Assembly: GCF_022539315.1 (NCBI RefSeq)
Contig: NC_066337.1
Location: 6,478,861 to 6,542,860, forward strand
Direction of reading: 5' to 3'
Source: Serinus canaria
Lineage: Eukaryota > Chordata > Aves > Passeriformes > Fringillidae
Length of the DNA stretch: 64,000 nt
This document shows, piece after piece, positions 35,313 to 45,700 of this stretch. Position 1 is the first letter of the stretch. Each line of letters opens with the position of its first letter. The notes under the pieces were generated by a model. The model was not told the DNA's origin, made no database searches, and saw only the letters and a list, made by a program, of their open reading frames with translations. Position numbers and translations under genes: made by a program.

Positions 35313-36312
35313 GGAATTGCCTAGTAGATTTCCTTCTACATCTCAGCAAGGATTGCCCCCTTCCCTTCCCTGGCAGGCACAAGCCCTGGCCCTGCACATT
35401 TTAACACAGCACGAGTTTCCAGCAGTCCCCCTGAGCCCCTGCCACCCCCCTGCTCCCAGGGAGCCCCCTGCCCTTCACCACAGCAGGGTGGGAAGGAGAA
35501 CAGCCCCCTCAGGCCATGTCAGACCAGCTCTGCCTCCCAACAGCAGAGAGGAAGCCACCAAGCTCAGGAATGCCCCAGAGGAGTAGGCCAGGGGGCTGGG
35601 TGGGCTCCAAGCCCAACCCCAGCATTGCCAGGGGGCTGCCTGGGGAAGGAAAGGGGGGTCAGCCCCAGGACACAGAGTCCCACCCAGTGCTGCTCTGGAA
35701 CCAGGACACCCCAAGCAGCTCTGCCCAGGAAAGGAAAGAGCAGCTCCCAGCTCACCTCCTGCTCCCCTCCTCGCCTGCAGCACGTTCCCCTGGCAATGTC
35801 CCACTCCAGGCTGGCCCCACGCACCCTGCTGGCCTCTCTGCTGGCCACACAGAGCAGGGGACAAAGGCAACTGTTCTACCCAGCTGCAGAGGCAGAATGG
35901 AGGAGGTGGAGGCACAGGGGAGGGTCCTTGGGGTGAAACAATCCCCAGCTGGGCAGCGACCAGCCTGCAGAATCCGACTCTGCTGTGCTGGACCCCCTCC
36001 CACCCACACAGCTGCTGGGGCTCACAGCATCACTCAAGGGCTGGCCAAGGCTCCCAAACGTGCTGTGACACCGGTGCCCTGTCCCCAGCAGCCCCTCAGC
36101 AGCTGTGACCTGGCCCACGAAGTGATGCTGTCTGGGGAAGGACTGAGCAGGACGGAGAACTCCTGTGAGCACCAACACAAGGGCAGAGAACCTACACCTG
36201 CACCAGGAGCTACGAATCGGGGCAGGTTCACAGTCACCACAGCCCCAAATGCCTCTGGGGTACAGAACACACAAACAGGAGGGACAGTGCAGGCCACAGG
36301 TGGCTGCTGTGG
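35307..36312 (-). other. 3' untranslated region of the small TM/IQ gene (inferred)
   Basis: Runs from the stop codon to a canonical polyadenylation signal about 1 kb downstream, with no further splice site needed. A long plus-strand open frame across this stretch is judged spurious. Confidence 0.5.
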
Positions 36313-36431
36313 CTACTTCTTCTCCTGCTTCTGCTGCTGGTACCTCCTGAAGTGGGTCTGGATGGTGATGGCTGCCCTCTCAGAGGGGTCAGTGACCTTG
36401 CTCTCCTTGCTGCCATCAGGGGTCACGTCAC
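36313..36431 (-). CDS. Small TM/IQ gene, last exon with IQ motif
   Basis: Acceptor GTTTGCCCCCCCCAG, then GDVTPDGSKESKVTDPSERA and the IQ motif AAITIQTHFRRYQQQKQEKK before TAG. Phase 1 in, matching the previous exon. The pattern I-Q-x3-R-R is a typical IQ core. Confidence 0.75.
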
Positions 36432-39307
36432 CTGGGGGGGCAAACAGAGCATCACAGTTAGCACAGACAGTGCCAGCAGCCCTGAACAAGCTCCACGGAG
36501 CAGGGCAGGGCTCTGGCATCACCCCCATGGGATCAGTGGCCTCCCCATTGCCCAGACAGGACAGCTGGCCTTGCTGCAGAGCTCTCAGCACGAAACCACC
36601 ACTCCACCGGCTCACAGGGACAGCTCCAGGGCAGAAGGAGCAGGGAGCAGGAGGCAGAGCAAAGCCCAGCCTCCCTGGCAAGGCTAAGCCCTCTATTTAC
36701 CCAGCTCCAGTCCCCGAAGGCAGCAGCTTCCCCACGTTTAATCACCACGCAGGATGCTCACTTACTTTCGCACACACAAATAAGATTAGAAGCGAGCCCG
36801 GCCCCGCGCAGCAATAAAGCTCTCACGCTGACAAATGGGAGCCCTCCCCACTCCCGCTTAATGTGGCATTAGGGAAGTATTGTGAAATTCAACAGGAACT
36901 GCATCAAAGCCACTCAGCGGTGCTCCTCTAAGCCACTGTGTCACTGCTAAGCACCCCCCGAGCAGCCATCAGCAATCCTGGGGCCAGATGCTGCTGAACA
37001 AACTCACCGCTGCCACCTGAACCCATCTCCCTTCCCTGCCTGAAAGAAACTGCAGAGTAAAAGGATAAATAAAAGGAGGGAGCAGGCTCCCCCCTGCCCT
37101 GCTCAACAAGACACTGCCAGCTGTGAATCCTGCCCAAGGGCAGAGGCTGAGGACAGGCACTGCTGGGCACTGGCAGGGCGAGCCTTGGCTGGGCAGCTCT
37201 GCCACGAGCTCACCTGCCCGAGGGGCTCAGCCCCTGGCACACCCAGACCTGCCCGAGGGGCTCAGCCCCTGGCACCCCCGGACCTGCCCGAGGGGCTCAG
37301 CCCCTGGCACCCCGGACCTGCCCGAGGGGCTCAGCCCCTGGCACCCCCGGACCTGCCCGAGGGGCTCAGCCCCTGGCACCCCCGGACCTGCCCGAGGGGC
37401 TCAGCCCCTGGCACCCCCGGACCTGCCCCTGTTTGCAGTGAACCCCAGCCCAGAGCCAGGCTGGGCAGAGCTCCTGGGCCATGGGGAGGGGAGGCAGCCC
37501 CAGCCCCCACGTCCCTTATCTGCTCGGCACCAAGAATAGCAGGGCTGAAATCCTCTTTGCTGAGCACTGCAGGGCCTCGAGACAGTCCCAGAGAGGAGGG
37601 GTGAATGCCAGGTGGTTCTCCCAGAAGCAGGAGAAGGGGGCTGTTCCATGGGACAGCATGGCCCCAGGGGAGTCAGTGGGGCAGATTTCCAGGGAAGAGG
37701 GGAGCTGGGGTCTGCACAGACACATTGGGGTTATAAATTCAGCCCTGCAGCACTGGGACCTTCTCTGGCTGATGCTACACACACTAACAAATATCTCATC
37801 ATCAAATACCCCTTAATAACGTCACAGACAGATCTGTGGAAGGAGAGAGAGGCCAAGAAGGATGGGAAGGAGAGAGAAGCCAAAAAGGATGCAGGTACTG
37901 CAATGCCTGCTCTTCTGCTGCATCCAAGTCCCAGCCCTGAGTTCCACCCGTTTCTTGCGTTGATTGGGGCTTTTTCCTGCCTCCCTGCCTGTTCCACACT
38001 CACCTTTCTCTCCAGAAAGCGAGTAGATGCTGTTGTGCCGGGAGTTCCTGCCTCTCTAGAAAGTAGAGAAATAAAATAAAAGTTAGCTCTATCCCAGGCA
38101 GAGGCAGTGAGGGCAGTCCCGTTCAGGCCAGCCAGGAACCTTCCACTCTCCATTCCCTTTAGGAAACTGGAACATGCTTACTGTTGTTCCCTTAAAGAGC
38201 TCTGATTAATTAATCTGCATTTATGGAAAGACCTCCAAGGAGAGGCAGGAAATAGCTCTGCAGCCAAACTCAGAGCAGTGAGATGCTCCAGTCCACGGAT
38301 GGATGTTGGCACAGGCTATCCTCACTGGATCTGCATTTCAAACCAGTAAGGAGACAGCCCCACACCATGAACCTGCAGCTCCTGGGCTGCCAGGCCTTCC
38401 AGAGGATATTCCCATTTCTAAAAATAAGCTTGAATTTGTCTGCAAATACCTCTCCAACATTTTCCAGCTTACCTTGCCCTCCTGACACTACATTTCCCCT
38501 TTGCCTAAACCTCCAGGCTGCCTGGCTCACAGCTGCCCCTGCAGCAGCACTGCCACCCCCTGAGCCTGCTGTCCTGGCAGTGCCAGCATCCCTCATCTGC
38601 TGTCCTGGCAGTGCCAGCATCCCTCACCTGGCTGTCCTGGCAGTGCCAGCATCCCTCACCTGGCTGTCCTGGCAGTGCCAGCAGCCTCACCTGGATGTCC
38701 TGGCAGTGCCAGCATCCCTCACCTGGCTGTCCTGGCAGTGCCAGCAGCCTCACCTGGCTGTTCTGGCAGTGCCAGCATCCCTCACCTGGCTGTCCCGGCA
38801 TCCCTCACCTCGCTGTCCCGGCTGGTGCGGCGGCTCTGGGACACGCACTGGATCTGCCAGGGCAGGGGCTGGTACACCAGGTAAGGCAGGGGCTCCTCAC
38901 GGAACAGGTTGGTCCCCAGCTGCACACGGGGAAGGTTTTTCAGCAGGGAAGACAACAGGGGAGGAAGAAGAACAGAAAGAGCTGCTCAGCCACGCTCAGC
39001 ACCAGAGATGCCAGCCCTCCCCGACCCCACAGCACTCCCAGCCCTCCTGGCCAGGTGGTTTAGGAGGCACAGAAGCCATTCCCAGCAGGGCAGGCAGGAG
39101 CTGCTGCCTCCTCTCCCTGCCCCGGGCAGGTGAGAACTGCACTGCAGCAGTAGAAGCTCCTTCTGGGAGGACTCACCTGTCTGACCACCCTCACCACGAA
39201 GAACAGCGCTGTCATCAGGGTGCCCAGCATGGCCAGGGGTGCGGGGGCTGCCTCGGCCCAGGAGCTCTGGGAGCAGCACTCCAGGACCTCCAGCTGCCAG
39301 GACTGAG
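36313..39307 (-). CDS. Unrecognised small membrane protein with C-terminal IQ motif
   Basis: I do not recognise this gene. Four minus-strand exons, 39177-39307, 38809-38919, 38004-38055 and 36313-36431, have good GT-AG sites and compatible phases (0, 0, 1) and give one frame ending in TAG. Visible parts: a hydrophobic segment (LAMLGTLMTALFFVVRVVRQ), then a proline/tyrosine stretch (EEPLPYLVYQPLPWQIQC), an Arg/Ser-rich stretch (RRTSRDSERGRNSRHNSIYS) and a C-terminal IQ motif (AAITIQTHFRRYQQQK) like that of PCP4-type calmodulin regulators. If translation starts at the Met at 39228-39230 the product is about 111 residues. Otherwise an upstream exon supplies the start: the first listed exon is open to its acceptor and would follow a phase-1 exon. 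Inference: single-pass protein with a calmodulin-binding tail. A polyadenylation signal follows at 35307. Confidence 0.65.
37212..37427. repeat. 35-base minisatellite
   Basis: About six copies of CCTGCCCGAGGGGCTCAGCC then CCTGGCACCCCCGGA, nearly identical, in the intron between the third and last exons of the small gene. The internal GGGGCTCAGCCCC can fold into a hairpin. On the minus strand units contain GGGCAG/GTCCGG, and the lowest-coordinate unit GGGCAG/GTGAGC. Confidence 0.9.
38004..38055 (-). CDS. Small TM/IQ gene, third exon
   Basis: 52 bases, phase 0 in and phase 1 out. Acceptor CTACTTTCTAG (good pyrimidine tract), donor GTGAGT. Encodes RGRNSRHNSIYSLSGEK, a basic Ser-rich stretch. 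Confidence 0.7.
38570..38808. repeat. 32-base minisatellite carrying 5' splice-site sequence
   Basis: Eight copies of a 31-32-base unit (one shortened), plus strand GTCCTGGCAGTGCCAGCATC then CCTCACCTGGCT. On the minus strand each unit reads ...GACAGCCAG/GTGAGG..., matching the adjacent exon end GACAGCGAG/GTGAGG. Six copies keep a perfect CAG/GTGAGG; the copy farthest from the exon has CAGATGAGG. The array begins exactly at the exon boundary. Confidence 0.9.
38809..38919 (-). CDS. Small TM/IQ gene, second exon
   Basis: 111 bases, phase 0/0, acceptor CCGTGTGCAG, donor GAG/GTGAGG. Encodes LGTNLFREEPLPYLVYQPLP then WQIQCVSQSRRTSRDSE. Its donor directly abuts a minisatellite that repeats the donor sequence. 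Confidence 0.7.
39177..39307 (-). CDS. Small TM/IQ gene, exon with membrane segment
   Basis: Acceptor GGCACAG, donor GTGAGT. Encodes QSWQLEVLECCSQSSWAEAA then the hydrophobic LAMLGTLMTALFFVVRVVRQ. It may instead be the first coding exon, starting at the internal Met codon (39228-39230); the upper boundary is therefore uncertain. Confidence 0.55.
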
Positions 39308-39783
39308 CTGTGCCTCCTTGGGCAGGCAGAGGCCAAGCCCCTTAATGAGCTTACAGCCCTGCTCAGCTTGCTGAAGTAATCAGGCCCTGCCCTTTTGCTC
39401 TTCTAATCGCAGTATCTCCAGCTGACAGGGCTGGCATTCCAGGAAAGGCAAATCCTCTGCTCCAGGAGCAGGCACAGACAGCCCAGCCCAGCCTGGGGTC
39501 ACACCTGCTCCATGGGGACCCCCCTCGGCTGGGTCACAGCCCACCCAGGGCACCCTACACTCCAGCTGGGATTTGGGATGCTCAGCAGTGGGGTGGGAGC
39601 CTTGTCCCCAGCAGTGCCTGCCTGGACAGCGTGGGCTGCCTCCAGAGCTCTTATCCAGCTCTCCAGAGGGCAAAGACACACCAGTGCAGCTCAGGCACAG
39701 CAGCAACTGGGGCAAAAAAGCCTGGAGGTGCTTTGTTCTCTTTTTGAGGACAAAACTAGCTGCCTCCACTTGTGCACAAGCTG

Positions 39784-40013
39784 ATGCACACCCTGCCCCA
39801 CCCTGTGCCTCACCTGGTGCATACCCTGCCCCACCCTGTGCCTCACCTGGTGCACACCCTGCCCCACCCTGTGCCTCACCTGGTGCACACCCTGCTCCAC
39901 CCTGTGCCTCACCTGGTGCACACCCTGCCCCCCCTGTGCCTCACCTGGTGCACACCCTGCCCCACCCTGTGCCTCACCTGGTGCACACCCTGCCCCCCTG
40001 TGCCTCACCAGCT
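39784..40013. repeat. 33-base minisatellite with donor-like units
   Basis: Seven copies of TGCACACCCTGCCCCACCCT then GTGCCTCACCTGG. On the minus strand every unit reads CCAG/GTGAGGCACAGG, a good 5' splice-site match, and the 5'-most copy reads GGAGCTG/GTGAGG. It lies just upstream of the first recognised exon of the small gene. Confidence 0.9.
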
Positions 40014-41614
40014 CCCACAGGCTGCTGGCAGGAGGCGAGCAGGAGATGGGAGCAGGAGGAGAACACGTCACCAAGCCTCCCTAAATCCTGGTGAGGGTTA
40101 CTCAGAGATCCCACAGCACCCAGCACGCTGCTGGGGCAGTTCCTGGCTGCTCCCAAAGCCAGGGGAAAGCAGCAGCCCTAGCCAAGCTGCAGGGAGACAT
40201 TTCACAGATCCAGGCTGCCAGAGAGACGCCTTGTTTGCGTTTTGTAGTTTTGGTTTTCAGCTTTCTTCTCTCTGCCTCTGCATTTGCTACCCTGTCCAGA
40301 TACTTAAAAGAATAATGGTAACAAAGCCCCAGCGAGCTTAAGTGGTCTTGGGAACTGTCAGAAATGACCTTGACAAGAAAAAAAACATGAGAGAGCCCAG
40401 AGACAGGGGGAGATGTGAGAGGTAAGTACAGCAGGATACCCAGCTACAACAAAACAGAGTGACAACCACCAGCATCATACAAAACAGGCTCATGTTGATT
40501 TAATTTATACAAAACCAGATACAGCTGCTACCCCGCGTTTTAAAAGGAAAAAGGAGCATGTTTCAAACCAAGTTATTGTTTAAAAATGGCATTTCCCTGC
40601 ACCATTAATGCATGCTTCTCCCAAAACACAGAATGGACTCAGTGATATGGCTTGGGCCACAGCAACCACAGCTGTGGGGTCTCTAAAACCCCTGGCTGGA
40701 AGGACTGCCAGGTGTCCTCTGAGCATGCAGCAAACTAAAAGCAAATCCCTACAGGAAGGGGTTTGTTCAATCCAGCAGCAGGGGGATACCCGTGTTTGGA
40801 CCCCTCCTTTCCTAGGAAGGAATAAGGCTACTGAGCAATTACAAAAATTCTAGAAAAACAGCAAGGAAAAAATAAAATAAATACATTCTTAAGAGTATTA
40901 AAATGGTGTTCATCAAAAAAATATTTCCGTATTTCTATTTGCAAGTAAACGTCCCCGTGCCAGGCTCTCGGTGTGTGCCAGCGTGCTGCACGCAGGGAGC
41001 AGAGCTGGGGGCTCCCCCTGCCCACCCTCACCCCCCAGGGGCTCTCACGGCACAGGGGGTGTGGGGCAGCAGCTCCAGAGCCTCCCCCCAGCAGCTGTCT
41101 CGGGAGAAAGGCTTTGAAGATGGTTTCTCACAGATGGGCTCCCTTGAAGTGCAGCGTCCTCGTCAGCCGGAAGGGGCGAGCGGCTCGGCAGCTTTTTAAA
41201 GCATCAAATATTTAGAGTCAGCTCGGAGCAAATACTGACAAAGACAACCAAATAGCACCTTCCCGTGAAAGCCTGGCTCCTCCCCGCTGGCGAGGGTGAA
41301 ACCCCTCCCAGTTCCAAGCATCCCAGCGGGCTGGGACACCCTCTGCATGTGGCCTTTCCAGAGGAACCTGGTGAGCAAAGCCATGAGCCACTGGGAGCTC
41401 CAGGAGCTGCCATCCCAACTCCTCAGCCACTCTCCAGCCTCCCCACAGCCCTGCTCCCCCAGATCACTGCAGAGCTGCTGCAGGAGCAGCAATTCTGGGC
41501 TCCAGGATTCATGGCAGGGGCTCCCACCCGTGCATGGAAAGAGATCCCAGCTGCTGAGCTGGATCCCTCTCCCCAGGGCATGAAGGATGCAGGTGGGGCT
41601 GTCCCAGCACCCAC
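40014..41614. other. Unassigned stretch between the small gene and CEP164
   Basis: No exon is firmly supported. 40440-41230 is AT/GC-mixed and non-repetitive, more like untranslated or exonic DNA than the GC-rich introns. An ATTAAA on the minus strand at 40499-40504 could be a distal CEP164 polyadenylation signal. A minus-strand frame near 41130-41200 ending PFRLTRTLHFKGAHL before TGA is suggestive but has no good acceptor. Confidence 0.35.
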
Positions 41615-42025
41615 AGGAGCTCCTCACCGTGCCTGCACAGACCCTGCCATGTCCTGCCACCCTTCTGCTCCTGCTGCCATCAGGGGACAGAGCTGCCTGC
41701 ACAGACCCTCCCCGTGTCCTGCCACCTCCCTGCTCCTGCTGCCATCAGGGGACAGAGCTGCATGCACAGACCCTCCCCGTGTCCTGCCACCCCCCTGCTC
41801 CTGCTGCCATCAGGGGACAGAGCTGCCTGCACAGACCCTCCCCGTGTCCTGCCACCTCCCTGCTCCTGCTGCTGTCAGGGGACAGAGCTGCATGCACAGA
41901 CCCTGCCATGTCCTGCCACCTCCCTGCTCCTGCTGCTGTCAGGGGACAGAGCTGCATGCACAGACCCTGCCATGTCCTGCCACCCTCCTGCTCCTGCTGC
42001 CATCAGGGGACAGAGCTGCAGCAGC
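41615..42025. repeat. 65-base minisatellite
   Basis: About six copies of a 65-base unit containing GGGGACAGAGCTGCCTGCAC, CCCGTGTCCTGCCACCTCCC and GCTCCTGCTGCCATCA, highly similar to each other. 65 is not a multiple of three, so long frames stay open on plus without being coding. It lies beyond the proximal CEP164 polyadenylation signal. Confidence 0.9.
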
Positions 42026-42391
42026 TGCTTTGCTGCACAGCTCTGGCCAGTCTGGTGTGAGAGGAGCAGGGAGGGCTCCTCCAGATGTGCCACTCTTGGT
42101 TCAGCTCCCTCAGCTTCCACCCCAAAACAAGCAGAACATTCCCCAGGAGCCAGAATGTGCCATTCCCTGATTCTACCCCCATTCTGCTGCTCCCACATGC
42201 CAGAGGCCACCTGCCACGGCCCACCTGCCACCAGGCACTGCTGGGCATGGGGCAGGCTCATTCCCTGACCCATTTCCTCCAGCAGAGCCTCAGCTGGATG
42301 CACATCCTCCCCCTTGACCAGTTACTCCAAGTCCTCTGTGATTCACAGCCCTGCCTTGCCATCGCTGGAATACTAATGAGGGAAATGTTGA

Positions 42392-42397
42392 TTTATT
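42392..42397 (-). terminator. CEP164 polyadenylation signal AATAAA
   Basis: Minus-strand AATAAA about 250 bases after the CEP164 stop; best proximal transcript end. A weaker ATTAAA lies 1.9 kb further on at 40499. Confidence 0.6.
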
Positions 42398-42645
42398 GAA
42401 GCCCTGATATGTCACTGCTGGATTAAACAGTCTATAAAGTATATTTGGACACATTACAGGATTAGAAGAACCCGCCTGGGAAGTTCTCTTCCTCCTTCCT
42501 CCACTCTCTTGCAGAAACATCCAGTTTCAAGGACGTGGCCACAGAGTGGAGGTGCCTGGGTGGGCATCCCCAAAACCCAGCCTACTGCTGGGGAGACTGC
42601 ACAGGGCCCTCACCCCACCCTCCCTGCAGAGAAAAACCCCACCTG

Positions 42646-42709
42646 TCAGTAGTGGTACACCTTGATCTCTCTGTTTTCATCCAGTCCCAGCTGCAGGAGG
42701 CTGGGGGTG
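42646..42709 (-). CDS. CEP164: CEP164 last exon
   Basis: Encodes [20 protein letters not shown] and TGA; recalled human C-terminus is [17 protein letters not shown]. The acceptor is either GGCAG (exon from 42709) or CCCCCCAG (from 42713), depending on the donor of the previous exon. Confidence 0.88.
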
Positions 42710-45700
42710 CTGCCTGGGGGTTTCTGTGCCCGTGGGGAGAGAGCTCTGGCAGCTGGGTGAAGGAAAAGCCTGGCCCACAGCAGGACAGGTTCCAGAGCCA
42801 GCCCAGTGCACACAGGCTGTGTTTGGCCTGCTGCATCCCAGGAAATGGAATTAGAGGGGGATTGGCAGTTCAGAGGCACACCACGCTCAGGGCAGCGCGG
42901 AGCCCACGGGGATTTGCTGCTCAGATCAGTGTACACTGAGGAGACCCCCAGAGCCCCAGCACAGGCTGGCACCACACAGCCTGGGAGCACCCCTGCCCAC
43001 TGCTCAGAGAGGTCTTGCTGCCTGGATCCAGCCCCATGCTACAGGATTCCTCAAAGCAGAGCTGGAGAGAGCTCTGGGGGCAGCCCAGCCCCCCTGCCCC
43101 AGTCACACATCTCCAGGTGCCCCCACCTCCTCCCAGGCTGCTCAGCAGGGCCTGCCCGTGCCAAGGGCTCCATCCACAGCACCTGAAGCAGCTCTGCAAA
43201 GCCAGACCCCCTTCTTGCCCACCCCATTCTCCACTCTGCACTGCTTAAATCCGTGTTTTCAAATCCTCACATTCCCAGCTCCAACTGCTCCTTCACTGAG
43301 CAGCATCACTGAAGAGCATCACAACACAGGGAAAGGAAGGGAAACTTCCTCAGCCAGGTACAGCCCCGAGAGCAGCACACAGATCCCTCCTGCTCCATCT
43401 GCTGAACACCTCTGCAGAACAGGCACTGCCACAGGGGCCAAGGCCTCGAAACTGCTGCTCAGCTCCTCCTTTCACACCCTCCTGCCACCCTCCTCCCACC
43501 TGCTGCGGGAAGCAGGAATGCAATTAAAGACCAGACCCAGGTAAAAGATACACTTTGGAATCCTTCTTGAAGCCTTTCAGCCATTTCTTGTTGCTCTCAA
43601 TCATCACCTCAATATTCTTTGTCTCTGGCTCACTGAACTTGGAATGCTGGAAGAGCCTGATTTGTTCACTGTGGCAGAGAGAGAGAGAGAGAGAGAGAGG
43701 GTAAGTGGGGGAAAAAAAGAGGTCTGGGAAGAAATTATCCCAGAGATGAGAAAGTGATGGGCTGCTGAAGAAAAAAACACCTCCTCTAATATACCTACTG
43801 ATAGTTCACCTTTCCTCCTCAGTAAGTAGTTCACAGTAATTATCAAATTGTAATCTACTGTTACGTGAGGAGTGACCCAATAATCACTGCAGAGAAACAA
43901 AGCAGCACAGGGGAACTCAGGGAAAAAGTCCTTACTCTGCAGGGACATAGCCCAGCTTGCTGTCCAGGGGCACAGGAGTCCCACCGAGCCACGAGGAGCC
44001 ACCTGCAAAGAGACATGGAACACAGAGCCCACAAACCCATATTTCTGCAAAGAGACATGGAACACAGAGCCCACAAATCCACATTTCTGGAACACAGAGC
44101 CCACAAATCCACATTTCTGCCTGGGTGTGCTCTCCTGCACCATGGGCACACTGCCCAAAGAGGACACCAAGGACACAGATGGAGAGGGGGCTCCAGGGGA
44201 CAGGCCTGGCTCCTCCCTTGCTGCTCCCTTGGGCACTAAGGAGCAGGATGAGAGGATCAGCCCCATGCTGCACTTCTGCAGGCAGCTTCTCATCCCTGAT
44301 GCCCTCAGCACCCTTCCTCAGCAGCACCAGTGCCCCCACCCTCCCCAGCACTGGAAGCCCGAGACAAAATCAGAAGCTGCAGGCAGCAAAGCAGGGGGGA
44401 ACAAGGCCAGGAGACTCACCTGGGAAATACCTGTGCCATTTCTCTGCCAGCATGTTGTCCACTGACTGTCCTGGGATGGGATAACCAGAGCTGGGCCTGC
44501 TGCCCCGAGCCCACTGGTCCAGGGGGGACACCCTGGGGGGGTTCCCCAGGGGGCTGCCCCCCCCCAGGCCTGCCAAGGAGGGGTAGGTGGGAAGAGGGAT
44601 GCCCTGATGGGGTGTGGAGGTGAGGAGAGGGGGCTGGTGCTGGCTCAGGGAGTCCAGGAGCCCCAGGACCCCGTTGAGCTCGCTGGTGATGCTCTGCACC
44701 GAGTCCCTCAGGTGCTGGATCTTGTCCTGCTGCAGCACGGGCCAGAAATCCATCCTCAAGTCAGCTGAAGGAAGAAAGGGGAAGAAAGGGATCACAGACC
44801 AGCCCTGACAAGAGCAGCCTGTGTGCAAGCAACCCAACCCTGCTGCCTGCCTGCCCTTCCTCCCCCAGCACCACTCCAGGCCAGCAAAGCCCAAGAGAAA
44901 GCAGGAGCAGCAGAGAGGGAGTGGCAGCAGCTTCTCCTGCCACGACAGAGGAAGGGGAAGCCCAGAGTCCTGCAGAAGAGCAATACAGATCTGCAGGATC
45001 AGAGGGAAACCAGAGAGATCTTATAATCCACAGAGATTTAAAAGGCAGGTTCCCTCACAGCTCCCATTCCTCTTATCTGCCACTCCAGGCAGGAAAGTTT
45101 CTCACCCAGGTGTGGGACACAGAGCAGTCCCAGACCTGCCTTGGACACAGCTGAGCAGAGGGAAAGGCAGAACAGGCCTAGAGCCTCCCATGTGGGCACT
45201 TACACCTGGACTGGCCCAGATTCACACTGGACGTGCTGTTTGTGTCCTCAGAGGTGCTCAGATCAAACGTCACCACCTTCCTGCACGCAGCACTCTTCAG
45301 TGTATCTTCATCTGAGAGCTGCTCAGGACAGGAAAACAATGCCAGTAAAACCTGCTGTATCATCCCTGGAACATAAAAGCCACTGGAAATCTGCCTGCAG
45401 AGCTGGGCTGCAGTCAGGCACAGGTCAAGTGAAGGCAAACTTGTCTCCAGCCCTGACAGCACAGCCTGAATGTCCAGAGACTGCTGTGGCTCTCAGAGAG
45501 CAGAGGCCAAAGCCAGCAGCCACGTGCAGCAGCCCCTGCAGCAGGAGTCAGCGTGGTTTGTGCTGTAAATAACCTCAGAGCTCTTGCAGGGCTGGGCTCT
45601 CTGTGCCCAGGGCAAGAGTTTGACCACCAAAGGTCTGGTTCTCTTGCATCTGCTGCTGCCCTGCCTGAGGCCACGTGGCAGAGCCAAAGGCTCCAAGGTT

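Noticed and set aside
35516..36817. 433-codon plus-strand open frame
   Set aside because: It runs antisense through the IQ-motif exon and its inferred 3' UTR, has no domain pattern, and GC-rich low-stop composition explains its length.
38283..39374. 363-codon plus-strand open frame
   Set aside because: Crosses the 32-base array antisense to the small gene's exons; repetitive AVPASLTWLSWQC-type peptide only.
41265..42268. Overlapping 180-300-codon plus-strand frames
   Set aside because: Created by the 65-base array, open in more than one frame; no splice or domain support.
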